14,382 bases of DNA from Clostridia bacterium. Its GTDB lineage: Bacteria > Bacillota > Clostridia > Oscillospirales > Acutalibacteraceae. The stretch's first letter is position 1. Every line of letters begins with the position of its first letter. The stretch lies in the NCBI GenBank assembly GCA_900754145.1, contig CAAEBW010000219.1, positions 1 through 14,382 of the forward strand, given 5' to 3'. The notes beneath the pieces are model-generated. The model did no database searches. It was not told the DNA's origin and worked only from the letters and a program-made list of their open reading frames with translations. The position numbers and the translations under genes are program-made. Shown here piece by piece: positions 1 through 5,932 of this stretch.

Positions 1-275
1 AGGGACTCAAAAAGCCGCATTGTATCGCCCGACGAAAAGCACGAAAAGGCGGAAAACAGAAATTTTCCGTTTTTCGGCACATTGGCTATAAGGGTATCAA
101 CGCCGCAGTTATTCGTGACGTTGCACCGTCCCTTGCCCGTTATCATAAGCTTTCTTGCAGGGCGCTCATTTTTTTCGATAACGGTTATGGCGGCGTCCCT
201 TCCGTTTTGAAGCGCGGCGCTGTAAGCCGCTGTAAGCCCCGCCGCGCCGCCGCCGATTATTACAATTTTTTTCAT
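1..275 (-). CDS. BaiN/HI0933-family NAD(P)/FAD-dependent oxidoreductase, N-terminal part (3' end beyond the window)
   Basis: The first 91 residues of a flavoprotein are readable on the minus strand from an ATG at 275; the frame is open to the window edge, so the C-terminus is missing. Residues 1-13 (MKKIVIIGGGAAG) form a Rossmann dinucleotide-binding start with the GGGAAG glycine motif. Residues 41-55 (RKLMITGKGRCNVTN) are the hallmark of the HI0933/YhiN/BaiN flavoprotein family, which binds FAD; some members reduce bile-acid intermediates, but most have no known substrate. A GGTGAAG sequence precedes the ATG as a modest ribosome binding site. The gene is separated from the his operon by the toxin-antitoxin locus and has its own promoter at 306-334. 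Family membership is firm; the substrate cannot be read from this fragment, so no symbol is given. Confidence 0.9.
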   Translation of the reverse strand, partial: MKKIVIIGGGAAGLTAAYSAALQNGRDAAITVIEKNERPARKLMITGKGRCNVTNNCGVDTLIANVPKNGKFLFSAFSCFSSGDTMRLFES

Positions 276-305
276 TACTTCACCGCATTACACTTGTTAG
301 ATATT

Positions 306-334
306 ATTTTACACCAAAACCGCAAAAAAGTAAA
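306..334 (-). promoter_or_regulatory. Putative promoter of the BaiN-family gene
   Basis: On the minus strand a -35 box TTTACT (329-334) and a -10 box TAAAAT (306-311) are separated by 17 bases. The predicted start near 299 gives a leader of about 25 bases before the ATG at 275. The -35 box matches consensus at four of six positions, so this is plausible but unproven. Confidence 0.5.
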
Positions 335-385
335 CCTGATAATATTTACTTCAGACAAAAATATTGCCTATATTTACCCTTACGC

Positions 386-414
386 TTGACATTTTAAAAA
401 CATTTGCTTATAAT
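386..414 (+). promoter_or_regulatory. Consensus promoter of the antitoxin antisense RNA
   Basis: A perfect -35 TTGACA (386-391) and a perfect -10 TATAAT (409-414) have a 17-base spacer. No open reading frame of note follows; the predicted start is G421, which opens the small RNA described next. Perfect boxes in front of non-coding sequence are what is expected for an abundant, constitutive antitoxin RNA. Confidence 0.85.
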
Positions 415-450
415 AAAGGTGTAAGGCAAACCGATAGACGGTTAGCCCTC

Positions 451-475
451 AAAAATTTAATCTAAAAGATTTAGA
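451..475 (-). terminator. Putative terminator of the toxin mRNA
   Basis: Read on the minus strand, TCTAAA-TCT-TTTAGA (475-461) forms a 6-bp stem with a 3-base loop, followed by TTAAATTTTT. It is AT-rich and weak alone, but it sits right behind the AGACCG/CGGTCT stem, and the two may act together. If transcription ends near 451, the toxin mRNA is about 205 bases and overlaps the antisense RNA by about 60 bases at the 3' end. Confidence 0.45.
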
Positions 476-511
476 CCGTAACTTTCTCAGGGTGGCGGTC
501 TATTTCTTTTT
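473..511 (+). terminator. Rho-independent terminator of the antisense RNA
   Basis: AGACCG (473-478) pairs with CGGTCT (496-501) around a 17-base loop, followed by ATTTCTTTTT (502-511). The stem is short but the T-tract follows directly on the plus strand. On the minus strand the same stem lies just after the toxin stop codon but lacks a T-tract. Confidence 0.65.
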
Positions 512-595
512 GCGCATTATGGAAATAACAAGAGTAATGATTGAAACAATCAAAATCCCAAAGGTAAACAAATCGTTTACTGTTATGTACCCCAT
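500..595 (-). CDS. Holin-like small membrane toxin, type I toxin-antitoxin (31 aa)
   Basis: A 31-codon frame on the minus strand, too short for usual gene calling, runs from ATG (595-593) to TAG (502-500). The peptide begins MGYITVNDLFTFG, has one hydrophobic helix at about residues 9-27 (LFTFGILIVSIITLVISIM) and ends in RKKK. This is the plan of the Firmicutes 'putative holin-like toxin' family and of TxpA/Fst-type type I toxins: a short N-terminal stretch, one membrane span, a cationic tail. Such peptides insert in the membrane and depolarise or damage it when made in excess. The ribosome binding site AAAGGGGG lies 8 bases before the ATG but inside a hairpin (603-618). The gene has a strong promoter at 661-689 and faces a convergent antisense RNA. 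Family assignment rests on recognition of the sequence pattern, not on a search. Confidence 0.82.
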   Translation of the reverse strand: MGYITVNDLFTFGILIVSIITLVISIMRKKK

Positions 596-602
596 TAGCA
601 AC

Positions 603-618
603 GCCCCCTTTCGAGGGC
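603..618 (-). promoter_or_regulatory. Hairpin covering the toxin ribosome binding site
   Basis: Read on the minus strand, GCCCTC (618-613), loop GAAA (612-609) and GGGGGC (608-603) form a 6-bp stem (five Watson-Crick pairs and one U-G) closed by a GNRA tetraloop. The GGGGG of the Shine-Dalgarno sequence is entirely inside the stem, so translation should be blocked until the 5' region refolds. Hidden ribosome binding sites are common in type I toxins and prevent co-transcriptional translation. Confidence 0.75.
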
Positions 619-660
619 AAAGTTTAACCGCCTACCGTTTAAGGTTTGCCTTACGAATGT

Positions 661-689
661 ATTATATCAGTTTGTTAGGATATTTGCAA
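661..689 (-). promoter_or_regulatory. Promoter of the toxin mRNA
   Basis: On the minus strand a -35 TTGCAA (689-684) and a perfect -10 TATAAT (666-661) are separated by 17 bases. The predicted start is G654, the seventh base after the -10 box, which is the same spacing as for the antisense RNA. The -35 box lies in the dyad GATATT-N3-AATATC (679-693). Confidence 0.8.
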
Positions 690-710
690 TATCAAGCTTA
701 TGAAAGCTTT

Positions 711-737
711 TACGGGACGGTGACCGCTTGTCCCGTA
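711..737 (-). terminator. Hairpin after the his operon, possible weak terminator
   Basis: TACGGGAC (711-718) and GTCCCGTA (730-737) form a perfect 8-bp stem with an 11-base loop, 7 bases past the stop codon of hisK. On the minus strand it is followed by AAAGCTTTC, not a T-tract, so its efficiency as an intrinsic terminator is doubtful. A second small hairpin, AAGCTT-TCAT-AAGCTT, follows at 709-694. Confidence 0.5.
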
Positions 738-744
738 TTTAGTA

Positions 745-1548
745 CTAAAGCGCTGTATACTCTATTTTGCCGTTTTTTATTACGGCGGCGCGGGTGAAGC
801 CTGTTTTACGGGCTAAATCAGCCGCCTTATCAAATGCGAAATCGAGGTAATTTTTATCGTGGCAGTCGCTTGAAAGCATAATTTCCCCGCCGCGCTTTTT
901 AATCATTTTAAGAATTTCCGGGGAAGGGTAGGGCAGGCTTCTTACCCCCCTCGCCATAGCGCCTGTGTTGATTTCAAAGGGCAAGCCGTAAGGTACAAGC
1001 GCCTTAACCGCCCGCTCCGCCGCCGCTAAAAATCGGGGACTTTCTCCGTAGCCGTTTTTCTCGCTGAATTTTGAGACCAAATCGAAATGCCCTATTATAT
1101 CGGCGTTGGTTTTCTCTGCTATATTTGCGACAAGCGCGAAATAAACCTCGGCTAAAGCGTCAAAATCGCCGCCGTAAAGCCTATTTACCGCGTTTTTTAC
1201 AATCCCGGCGGTATTATCAACGCAGACATATTCCCCGTTTTTTAAAACATAATGCACCGAGCCTATAACATAATCGTAACAGTCGGTAGGCTCATCTGAA
1301 AAATAATCCTGCTCAATTCCGCAGTAAAGCTCTATTTTGCCTTTATACTTTTCTTTAAGGGTTGCAATCTCAGCGCGGTATTTTTCGGCTTCACTTGCGC
1401 TCATTGCAAAGCTTTTGTCCATTTCGGTGAAGCTGTGCGAAGAAAAGCCGAGGGCGAAAAAGCCTTTATCAAGCGCCGCTTTTACCAGCTCCTCGGGGGA
1501 GTCCTTACCGTCGCAGTAATTCGTATGCGTGTGAAAATTACATTTCAT
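745..1548 (-). CDS. hisK: Histidinol-phosphatase, PHP type
   Basis: This 267-residue PHP-family phosphatase removes phosphate from L-histidinol phosphate, the step between HisC and HisD. Metal-binding motifs are visible: HTH at residues 6-8 with D13, SSHS near 37, GIEQD near 80, GSVH, GHFD and SSDCHD near the C-terminus. The length fits the family (about 265-280). The reading frame extends upstream to 1617, but those 23 residues lie inside hisIE in another frame and do not resemble the family. The ATG at 1548 puts the HTH motif at the usual distance from the start, so it was chosen; it overlaps the end of hisIE by 11 bases (ATGAAATGTAA). It is the last gene of the operon, and the bifunctional HisB phosphatase domain is absent here, which explains its presence. 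Confidence 0.93.
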   Translation of the reverse strand: MKCNFHTHTNYCDGKDSPEELVKAALDKGFFALGFSSHSFTEMDKSFAMSASEAEKYRAEIATLKEKYKGKIELYCGIEQDYFSDEPTDCYDYVIGSVHYVLKNGEYVCVDNTAGIVKNAVNRLYGGDFDALAEVYFALVANIAEKTNADIIGHFDLVSKFSEKNGYGESPRFLAAAERAVKALVPYGLPFEINTGAMARGVRSLPYPSPEILKMIKKRGGEIMLSSDCHDKNYLDFAFDKAADLARKTGFTRAAVIKNGKIEYTAL

Positions 1549-2197
1549 CGCTCGCCATTTTCTCCTGCTTAACCTTGTGGTCGATAACGTGGCGGGAGGC
1601 AAGCTCTTTGCGCACATCCTCCACCGAAATACCCATTTCCACCATCATAACCATAATATGATACGCAAGGTCGGCAATCTCGTAAATCGTTTCCTTTTTG
1701 TCGCCCGCCTTGCCCGCTATTATAACCTCGGTGGATTCCTCGCCCACCTTTTTAAGAATTTTATCAATTCCCTTTTGGAAAAGATAGGTGGTGTAAGAGC
1801 CCTCGGGCATATCCTTTTTTCTGCCCTCTAAAAGCTCGTAAAGCCCGTCCATGGAAAATTCGGCGCGGTTTTCACTCTGAAAAACAGGGTTTGTAAAGCA
1901 GGAATCCGTACCTGTATGACAGGCGGGACCCTCCTTTTCTACAACAACCGTCAGCGCGTCCTTATCGCAGTCGGCGGTAATTGAAACAATGTGCTGGTAG
2001 TTGCCGCTTGTCTCCCCTTTAAGCCACAACTCATCTCTTGAACGGCTGTAAAAGCAGGTAAGCTCCTTATCGATAGAGATTTTAAGGCTTTCCTTATTCA
2101 TATAGGCAACCGTCAGCACCTTTTTGCTGTGCGCGTCCACCACAACCGCGGGGATAAGTCCCTTTTCGTTAAATTTAAGCTCGTCAATATTTATCAT
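1538..2197 (-). CDS. hisI: Bifunctional phosphoribosyl-AMP cyclohydrolase / phosphoribosyl-ATP pyrophosphatase
   Basis: A 219-residue HisIE fusion performs the second and third steps of histidine synthesis: hydrolysis of PR-ATP to PR-AMP and pyrophosphate (HisE), then opening of the adenine ring (HisI). The HisI domain covers residues 1 to about 105 and has the zinc cysteines C77, C93 and C100 ([15 protein letters not shown]). The HisE domain, about 115-205, is an all-helical MazG-like fold with [14 protein letters not shown] and [13 protein letters not shown]. Length and domain order match the common bacterial fusion. It follows hisF after 3 bases, the only non-overlapping joint in the operon apart from the hisB-hisH abutment, and overlaps hisK by 11 bases. 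Confidence 0.96.
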   Translation of the reverse strand: MINIDELKFNEKGLIPAVVVDAHSKKVLTVAYMNKESLKISIDKELTCFYSRSRDELWLKGETSGNYQHIVSITADCDKDALTVVVEKEGPACHTGTDSCFTNPVFQSENRAEFSMDGLYELLEGRKKDMPEGSYTTYLFQKGIDKILKKVGEESTEVIIAGKAGDKKETIYEIADLAYHIMVMMVEMGISVEDVRKELASRHVIDHKVKQEKMASDEM

Positions 2198-2200
2198 AGA

Positions 2201-2959
2201 TTACAGCCTCACATTAATATTGTTTTTATTTAAAAGTTGCTTTAGATCGGAAATTTTAACCTCGCCGAAATGGAAAATCGAGGCGGCAAGCCCCGCGTCA
2301 ATATCGGGAATCTCGTTAAACAGGGTCACAAAATCCTCAGCCCTTCCCGCTCCGCCCGAGGCGATAACAGGCACATTGACCGCTTCGCAGACGGCTTTTA
2401 GCATTTCTATATCAAAGCCTTTTTTAACGCCGTCGGTATCGATGGAATTAACAACCACCTCGCCCGCGCCGTTATCCACGCACCGCTTTATCCAGGAGAC
2501 CCCCTCCATTCCGGTATCGTCCCTGCCGCCCCGCGCGAAGACTCGGAACTCGCCGTCAACCCGCTTTATATCCGCGGATATTACCACACATTGACTGCCG
2601 TATTTTTCCGCCGCCGCTTTTATTAGGTCGGGGTTTTTAATCGCGCCCGAATTAACGCTTACCTTATCCGCCCCGCATTTAAGCACACGGTCAAAGTCCT
2701 CTAAGGTGTTTATTCCGCCTCCCACGGTAAGTGGAATAAAAATGTTACTTGCTACTTCCTTTAATATATCGGTAAAAAGCTTTCTTCCGTCGCTCGAGGC
2801 GGTAATATCGTAAAACACAAGCTCGTCCGCACCGCAGTCGCTGTAATATTTACCCAGCTCCACAGGGGAAGAGACGTCGTTAAGCCCCTCAAAATTTACG
2901 CCCTTTACCACCCTGCCGTCCTTAACATCAAGGCAGGGAATTATTCTTTTGGTAATCAT
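2201..2959 (-). CDS. hisF: Imidazole glycerol phosphate synthase, cyclase subunit
   Basis: HisF (252 residues, the family length) is a (beta/alpha)8 barrel that uses ammonia delivered by HisH to turn PRFAR into imidazole glycerol phosphate and AICAR. Catalytic aspartates D11 (PCLDVK) and D130 (ISADIKR) are present, as are the phosphate-binding glycine motifs TVGGGI (78-83) and ASGGAG. The ATG overlaps the hisA stop codon as ATGA, implying translational coupling. AICAR released here feeds purine synthesis. No odd features. Confidence 0.97.
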   Translation of the reverse strand: MITKRIIPCLDVKDGRVVKGVNFEGLNDVSSPVELGKYYSDCGADELVFYDITASSDGRKLFTDILKEVASNIFIPLTVGGGINTLEDFDRVLKCGADKVSVNSGAIKNPDLIKAAAEKYGSQCVVISADIKRVDGEFRVFARGGRDDTGMEGVSWIKRCVDNGAGEVVVNSIDTDGVKKGFDIEMLKAVCEAVNVPVIASGGAGRAEDFVTLFNEIPDIDAGLAASIFHFGEVKISDLKQLLNKNNINVRL

Positions 2960-3669
2960 TTTGCCGCCTCCAATGCTTCTTTAAGGTCGATTGCTCCTAT
3001 ATAGTACGCCTTGCCGATTATCGCACCGTAAAGGTTAAGACTTCTCAGCGCCTTAATGTCTTCAATGCTTGAAACTCCGCCCGAGGCGGTGATGCTCATA
3101 TCAAACTTTTCGGAAAGCTCCTTATAAAGCTGACGGTTGGTGCCTCTCATCGCACCGTCCCTTGAAATATCGGTGCAGATAAGGGTTTTAACCCCTATTC
3201 CCCGCATTTTTTCGCAGAAATCAAAGCAACTGTATTCCGATTTTTCGGTCCAGCCCTTAACGGCGACAAAGCCGTCCTTAATATCGACCCCGACCGCGAT
3301 TTTATCGCCGTGCTTATTTACGGCGGTACGCAGAAATTCCTCATCATTCACCGCCGCCGTGCCTAAAATCACACGGTCAAGCCCCGCGCTTAAATACTTT
3401 TCAACGGTATCAATCGAGCGTATGCCGCCGCCTATCTCGCAAAAAAGTCCCGTATTTTTGGCGATCTCCTTTACAACCTCAAAATTAGGGGTCTCGCCGT
3501 TTTTTGCGCCCTCTAAATCAACTATATGGATATATTTCGCGCCCTTAGCTTCAAAATCACGGGCTATCTCTATCGGGTTATCGCTGTAAACGGTCATTTC
3601 GGCGTAATCGCCCTTAAAAAGCCGCACCGCCTTTCGCTCGTACAAATCTATTGCAGGAAAAATGTTCAT
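2956..3669 (-). CDS. hisA: ProFAR isomerase (phosphoribosylformimino-AICAR phosphate isomerase)
   Basis: HisA (237 residues) catalyses the Amadori rearrangement of ProFAR to PRFAR, the substrate of HisFH. It is a (beta/alpha)8 barrel homologous to HisF: D8 in FPAIDLY and D129 in GVDIKDG are the expected acid/base aspartates, GGGIRS (80-85) and ASGGVS (195-200) bind the two phosphates, and TDISRDGAM (166-174) is the conserved loop. It is a histidine-specific HisA by context; the dual-function PriA type is confined to Actinobacteria. It overlaps hisH by 4 bases upstream and hisF by 4 downstream. Confidence 0.97.
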   Translation of the reverse strand: MNIFPAIDLYERKAVRLFKGDYAEMTVYSDNPIEIARDFEAKGAKYIHIVDLEGAKNGETPNFEVVKEIAKNTGLFCEIGGGIRSIDTVEKYLSAGLDRVILGTAAVNDEEFLRTAVNKHGDKIAVGVDIKDGFVAVKGWTEKSEYSCFDFCEKMRGIGVKTLICTDISRDGAMRGTNRQLYKELSEKFDMSITASGGVSSIEDIKALRSLNLYGAIIGKAYYIGAIDLKEALEAAK

Positions 3670-4286
3670 TTATTTGCCTCCAAGCCGCAAAAGGCGCGCA
3701 GAATTTTAAGCCCCGTTTCGCCGCTCTTTTCGGGGTGGAACTGACAGCCGAAAACATTTTTATTTGCCGCCGCCGCTGTTATTGTGATGCCGTATTCGGT
3801 GGTGGCGGTAACACTTTTTTCACATCCGTCCGCAAAAAAGGAATGGACAAAATAAACGAAATCGCCGTCCTTGTTGTTTTTAAAAATCGGGCAGTCGCCC
3901 GTGAGCTTCAGGGCGTTCCAGCCGATATGCGGTATTTTAAGGCTTTGGGGTATTCTGCCCTCCATCGGCACAACCTCGCCCTTAATAAGACCTAACCCAA
4001 AATGCTCGCCGAACTCGTAGCTTTTGTCGAACAAAAGCTGCATACCAAGGCAAATGCCTAAAAGCGGCTTGCCCTTGGCGGTTTCTTCTTTAATAAGTAT
4101 GTCAAGCCCGTCTGCTTTTAGCTTTTCCATAGCGTCGCCGAAGGCACCTACACCGGGTAGTATCAGCTTATCGGCTTTTCGTATAAGCTTACTGTCCCCC
4201 GTGATAACCGCGTCCGCTCCCACCGCTTTTAGGGAAGAGGATAGGGAAAAAAGGTTACCCACACCGTAGTCAATAATTGCAATCAT
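3666..4286 (-). CDS. hisH: Imidazole glycerol phosphate synthase, glutamine amidotransferase subunit
   Basis: HisH (206 residues) is a class I glutamine amidotransferase that hydrolyses glutamine and channels ammonia into HisF. The nucleophile C79 lies in LLGICLGMQLLF and the catalytic pair H184/E186 in QFHPEKSG. The oxyanion-strand region PGVGAFGDAM (44-53) is typical of HisH. The ATG at 4286 directly abuts the hisB stop codon (4287-4289), and the end overlaps hisA by 4 bases. Length is normal. Confidence 0.97.
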   Translation of the reverse strand: MIAIIDYGVGNLFSLSSSLKAVGADAVITGDSKLIRKADKLILPGVGAFGDAMEKLKADGLDILIKEETAKGKPLLGICLGMQLLFDKSYEFGEHFGLGLIKGEVVPMEGRIPQSLKIPHIGWNALKLTGDCPIFKNNKDGDFVYFVHSFFADGCEKSVTATTEYGITITAAAANKNVFGCQFHPEKSGETGLKILRAFCGLEANK

Positions 4287-4874
4287 TTAAAGCACACCCT
4301 TTGTGGACGGAATTTCATCTCTGCGGCTCTCATCAATCTTAACCGCCGCCGCGAGACTTCTCGATACAGACTTAAACGCTCCCTCAATAATGTGGTGGGA
4401 GTTTGTGCCTGAAAGCTCTTTTATATGTAAGGTAATAGCCGCATGGCGCACAAACCCTAAGTAAAATTCCTCTGCAAGCTCGGTATCAAAATCGCCGACC
4501 TTTTGGGCGGGAATTGTTAAATCATAGGATAAATGCGCCCTGCCCGAAATATCCACCGCCGTCATAATAAGCGCCTCGTCCATAGGAAGAATAAAGCTTC
4601 CGTAACGGGTAATGCCCCGCATATCGCCTAAAGCTGACTTAAACGCATCGCCTAAGGCTATGCCTATATCCTCAACCGTGTGGTGGTAATCGACATAAGT
4701 GTCCCCCTTGCAGGAAACGGTAAGATCAAAGCCGCCGTGACGGGCAAAAAGGGTCAGCATATGGTCAAGAAAGCCGCAGCCTGTGGCGATTTCGCTCTTG
4801 CCCGTGCCGTCTAAATTAAGGCTTAGCTTAATATCGGTTTCATTTGTTTTTCTGTTGATTTCAGCGGTTCTCAT
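4287..4874 (-). CDS. hisB: Imidazoleglycerol-phosphate dehydratase
   Basis: A monofunctional IGPD of 195 residues dehydrates imidazole glycerol phosphate to imidazole acetol phosphate. The manganese-binding histidine motifs are visible: FLDHMLTLFARHGGFDL (35-51), DYHHTVED (62-69) and SHHIIEG (159-165). The N-terminal HAD phosphatase domain found in enterobacterial HisB is absent, consistent with the separate PHP phosphatase at the operon end. The start overlaps the hisC stop by 4 bases (ATGA). Confidence 0.97.
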   Translation of the reverse strand: MRTAEINRKTNETDIKLSLNLDGTGKSEIATGCGFLDHMLTLFARHGGFDLTVSCKGDTYVDYHHTVEDIGIALGDAFKSALGDMRGITRYGSFILPMDEALIMTAVDISGRAHLSYDLTIPAQKVGDFDTELAEEFYLGFVRHAAITLHIKELSGTNSHHIIEGAFKSVSRSLAAAVKIDESRRDEIPSTKGVL

Positions 4875-5932
4875 AGCTTGCCTCCTATAATTTCACGCAC
4901 TTCTTTTAGGAAAATTTCCATTTCCTCACGGCTGCCTACGGTAATGCGGTTAAAGTCCTTAATTCGATCGCTTTCAAAATGCCTTATTAAAATTCCCCGC
5001 TCTTTAAGCGACAAATACAGCTCCTTACCGCCTATTTTATCGCTCTTGGCAAACAGGAAATTTGCCTTTGAATCGGTAACCGTAAAGCCCAACTGTTTAA
5101 GCTCCGCCTTTACATATTCCCGCGTTTCGGCGATTTTTCTGCAGTTTTCGTCAAAATACGCCTGATTATTAAGCGACGCCGCCCCCGCAATCTGGGTCAG
5201 CCTGTTGATATTGTAGGGGTTGGTGGAGTACTTGATTTTTTCAAGATCTTCGATAATTTGCTCGCTTGCAAAGGCAAAGCCTAAGCGTGCCCCCGCCATA
5301 CTGCGGGATTTTGAGTAGGTCTGCACCACAAGCAGATTTGAATATTTTTCGGTAAGCTTTACTGCGCTCTCTGCCCCGAAATCCACATAAGCCTCGTCTA
5401 TAATAACAATCCCGTCAGGGTTAGAGGAAACAATTTTTTCAATTTCAAAAAGCTCTAAGGCAATACCCGTAGGCGCGTTGGGGTTTGCTATTACTACAAG
5501 GCTGTTCTTGCCGCAATAAGCATTTATATCAACCGTGAAATCATCCCTTAACGGTACAACCTCGGCGTTAATACCGTACAAATCGGCGAAAACCGAGTAA
5601 AAGCCGTAGGTAATATCGGGGAAGACCGCCCCCTTGTCTCCGTACGCCATAAAGGCGAAATTCAAAACCTCGTCTGAGCCGTTGGATATAAATATGTTTT
5701 TTGTGTTTACTCCGTACTGCTTTGCCAGCGCCGCCTTAAGTGCGGTACACTCGGGGTCGGAGTAAAGCCGCAAATCCTCGATTTCCGCTTTTCCTATCGA
5801 ATCGGTAACGCTTTTCGGCGGCGGATAGGGCGATTCGTTGGTGTTAAGCTTTATGTAACGCTTGTCCCTCGGCTGTTCGCCCGGGACATATGCCTCAAGC
5901 CCCGCTAATTTTTGGCTTAAAAATCTGCTCAT
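4871..5932 (-). CDS. hisC: Histidinol-phosphate aminotransferase
   Basis: HisC (353 residues) is a fold-type I PLP aminotransferase that converts imidazole acetol phosphate plus glutamate to histidinol phosphate. The PLP lysine K208 is in TYSKSRSMAGARLGF, the pyridine-nitrogen aspartate D179 in IIDEAY, and the N-terminal substrate motif LNTNESPYPPP covers residues 29-39. The C-terminal phosphate-anchoring arginine region (NRITVGSREEM) is present. In an operon flanked by hisD and hisB the assignment is secure. It overlaps both neighbours by 4 bases. Confidence 0.97.
   Translation of the reverse strand: MSRFLSQKLAGLEAYVPGEQPRDKRYIKLNTNESPYPPPKSVTDSIGKAEIEDLRLYSDPECTALKAALAKQYGVNTKNIFISNGSDEVLNFAFMAYGDKGAVFPDITYGFYSVFADLYGINAEVVPLRDDFTVDINAYCGKNSLVVIANPNAPTGIALELFEIEKIVSSNPDGIVIIDEAYVDFGAESAVKLTEKYSNLLVVQTYSKSRSMAGARLGFAFASEQIIEDLEKIKYSTNPYNINRLTQIAGAASLNNQAYFDENCRKIAETREYVKAELKQLGFTVTDSKANFLFAKSDKIGGKELYLSLKERGILIRHFESDRIKDFNRITVGSREEMEIFLKEVREIIGGKL

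Larger units (their letters stand above)
421..511 (+). ncRNA. Predicted antisense RNA antitoxin of a type I toxin-antitoxin system
   Basis: An RNA of about 90 bases is predicted from the promoter at 386-414 to the terminator ending near 511. It starts with a hairpin: GGC-A-AACCG (425-433), loop ATAGA, CGGTT-A-GCC (439-447). It ends with the AGACCG/CGGTCT stem (473-478, 496-501) and ATTTCTTTTT. Its 3' two thirds are complementary to the 3' end of the convergently transcribed toxin mRNA, as in the Bacillus txpA/RatA type I system. Its first 12 bases are identical to the predicted first 12 bases of the toxin mRNA, and it carries GCCCTC at 445-450, the same hexamer that covers the toxin ribosome binding site. 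The RNA is inferred from promoter, terminator and geometry; no expression evidence is available. Confidence 0.7.
421..654. repeat. 12-bp inverted repeat bounding the toxin-antitoxin locus
   Basis: GTAAGGCAAACC at 421-432 and its exact reverse complement at 643-654 mark the predicted start points of the two convergent transcripts, so both RNAs begin with the same 12 bases. The likeness continues loosely inward to a shared GCCCTC (445-450 on plus; 618-613 on minus). Confidence 0.85.

Noticed and set aside
492..797. 101-codon frame on the plus strand in the toxin-antitoxin region
   Set aside because: It runs through the antisense terminator, the toxin gene on the other strand and the end of hisK, with no ribosome binding site and no family resemblance. 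It is a shadow.
1549..1617. Longer N-terminus for hisK starting at 1617
   Set aside because: The extra 23 residues come from the antisense-free overlap with hisIE in another frame and are not PHP-like; the HTH metal motif belongs within the first ten residues, which the ATG at 1548 gives.
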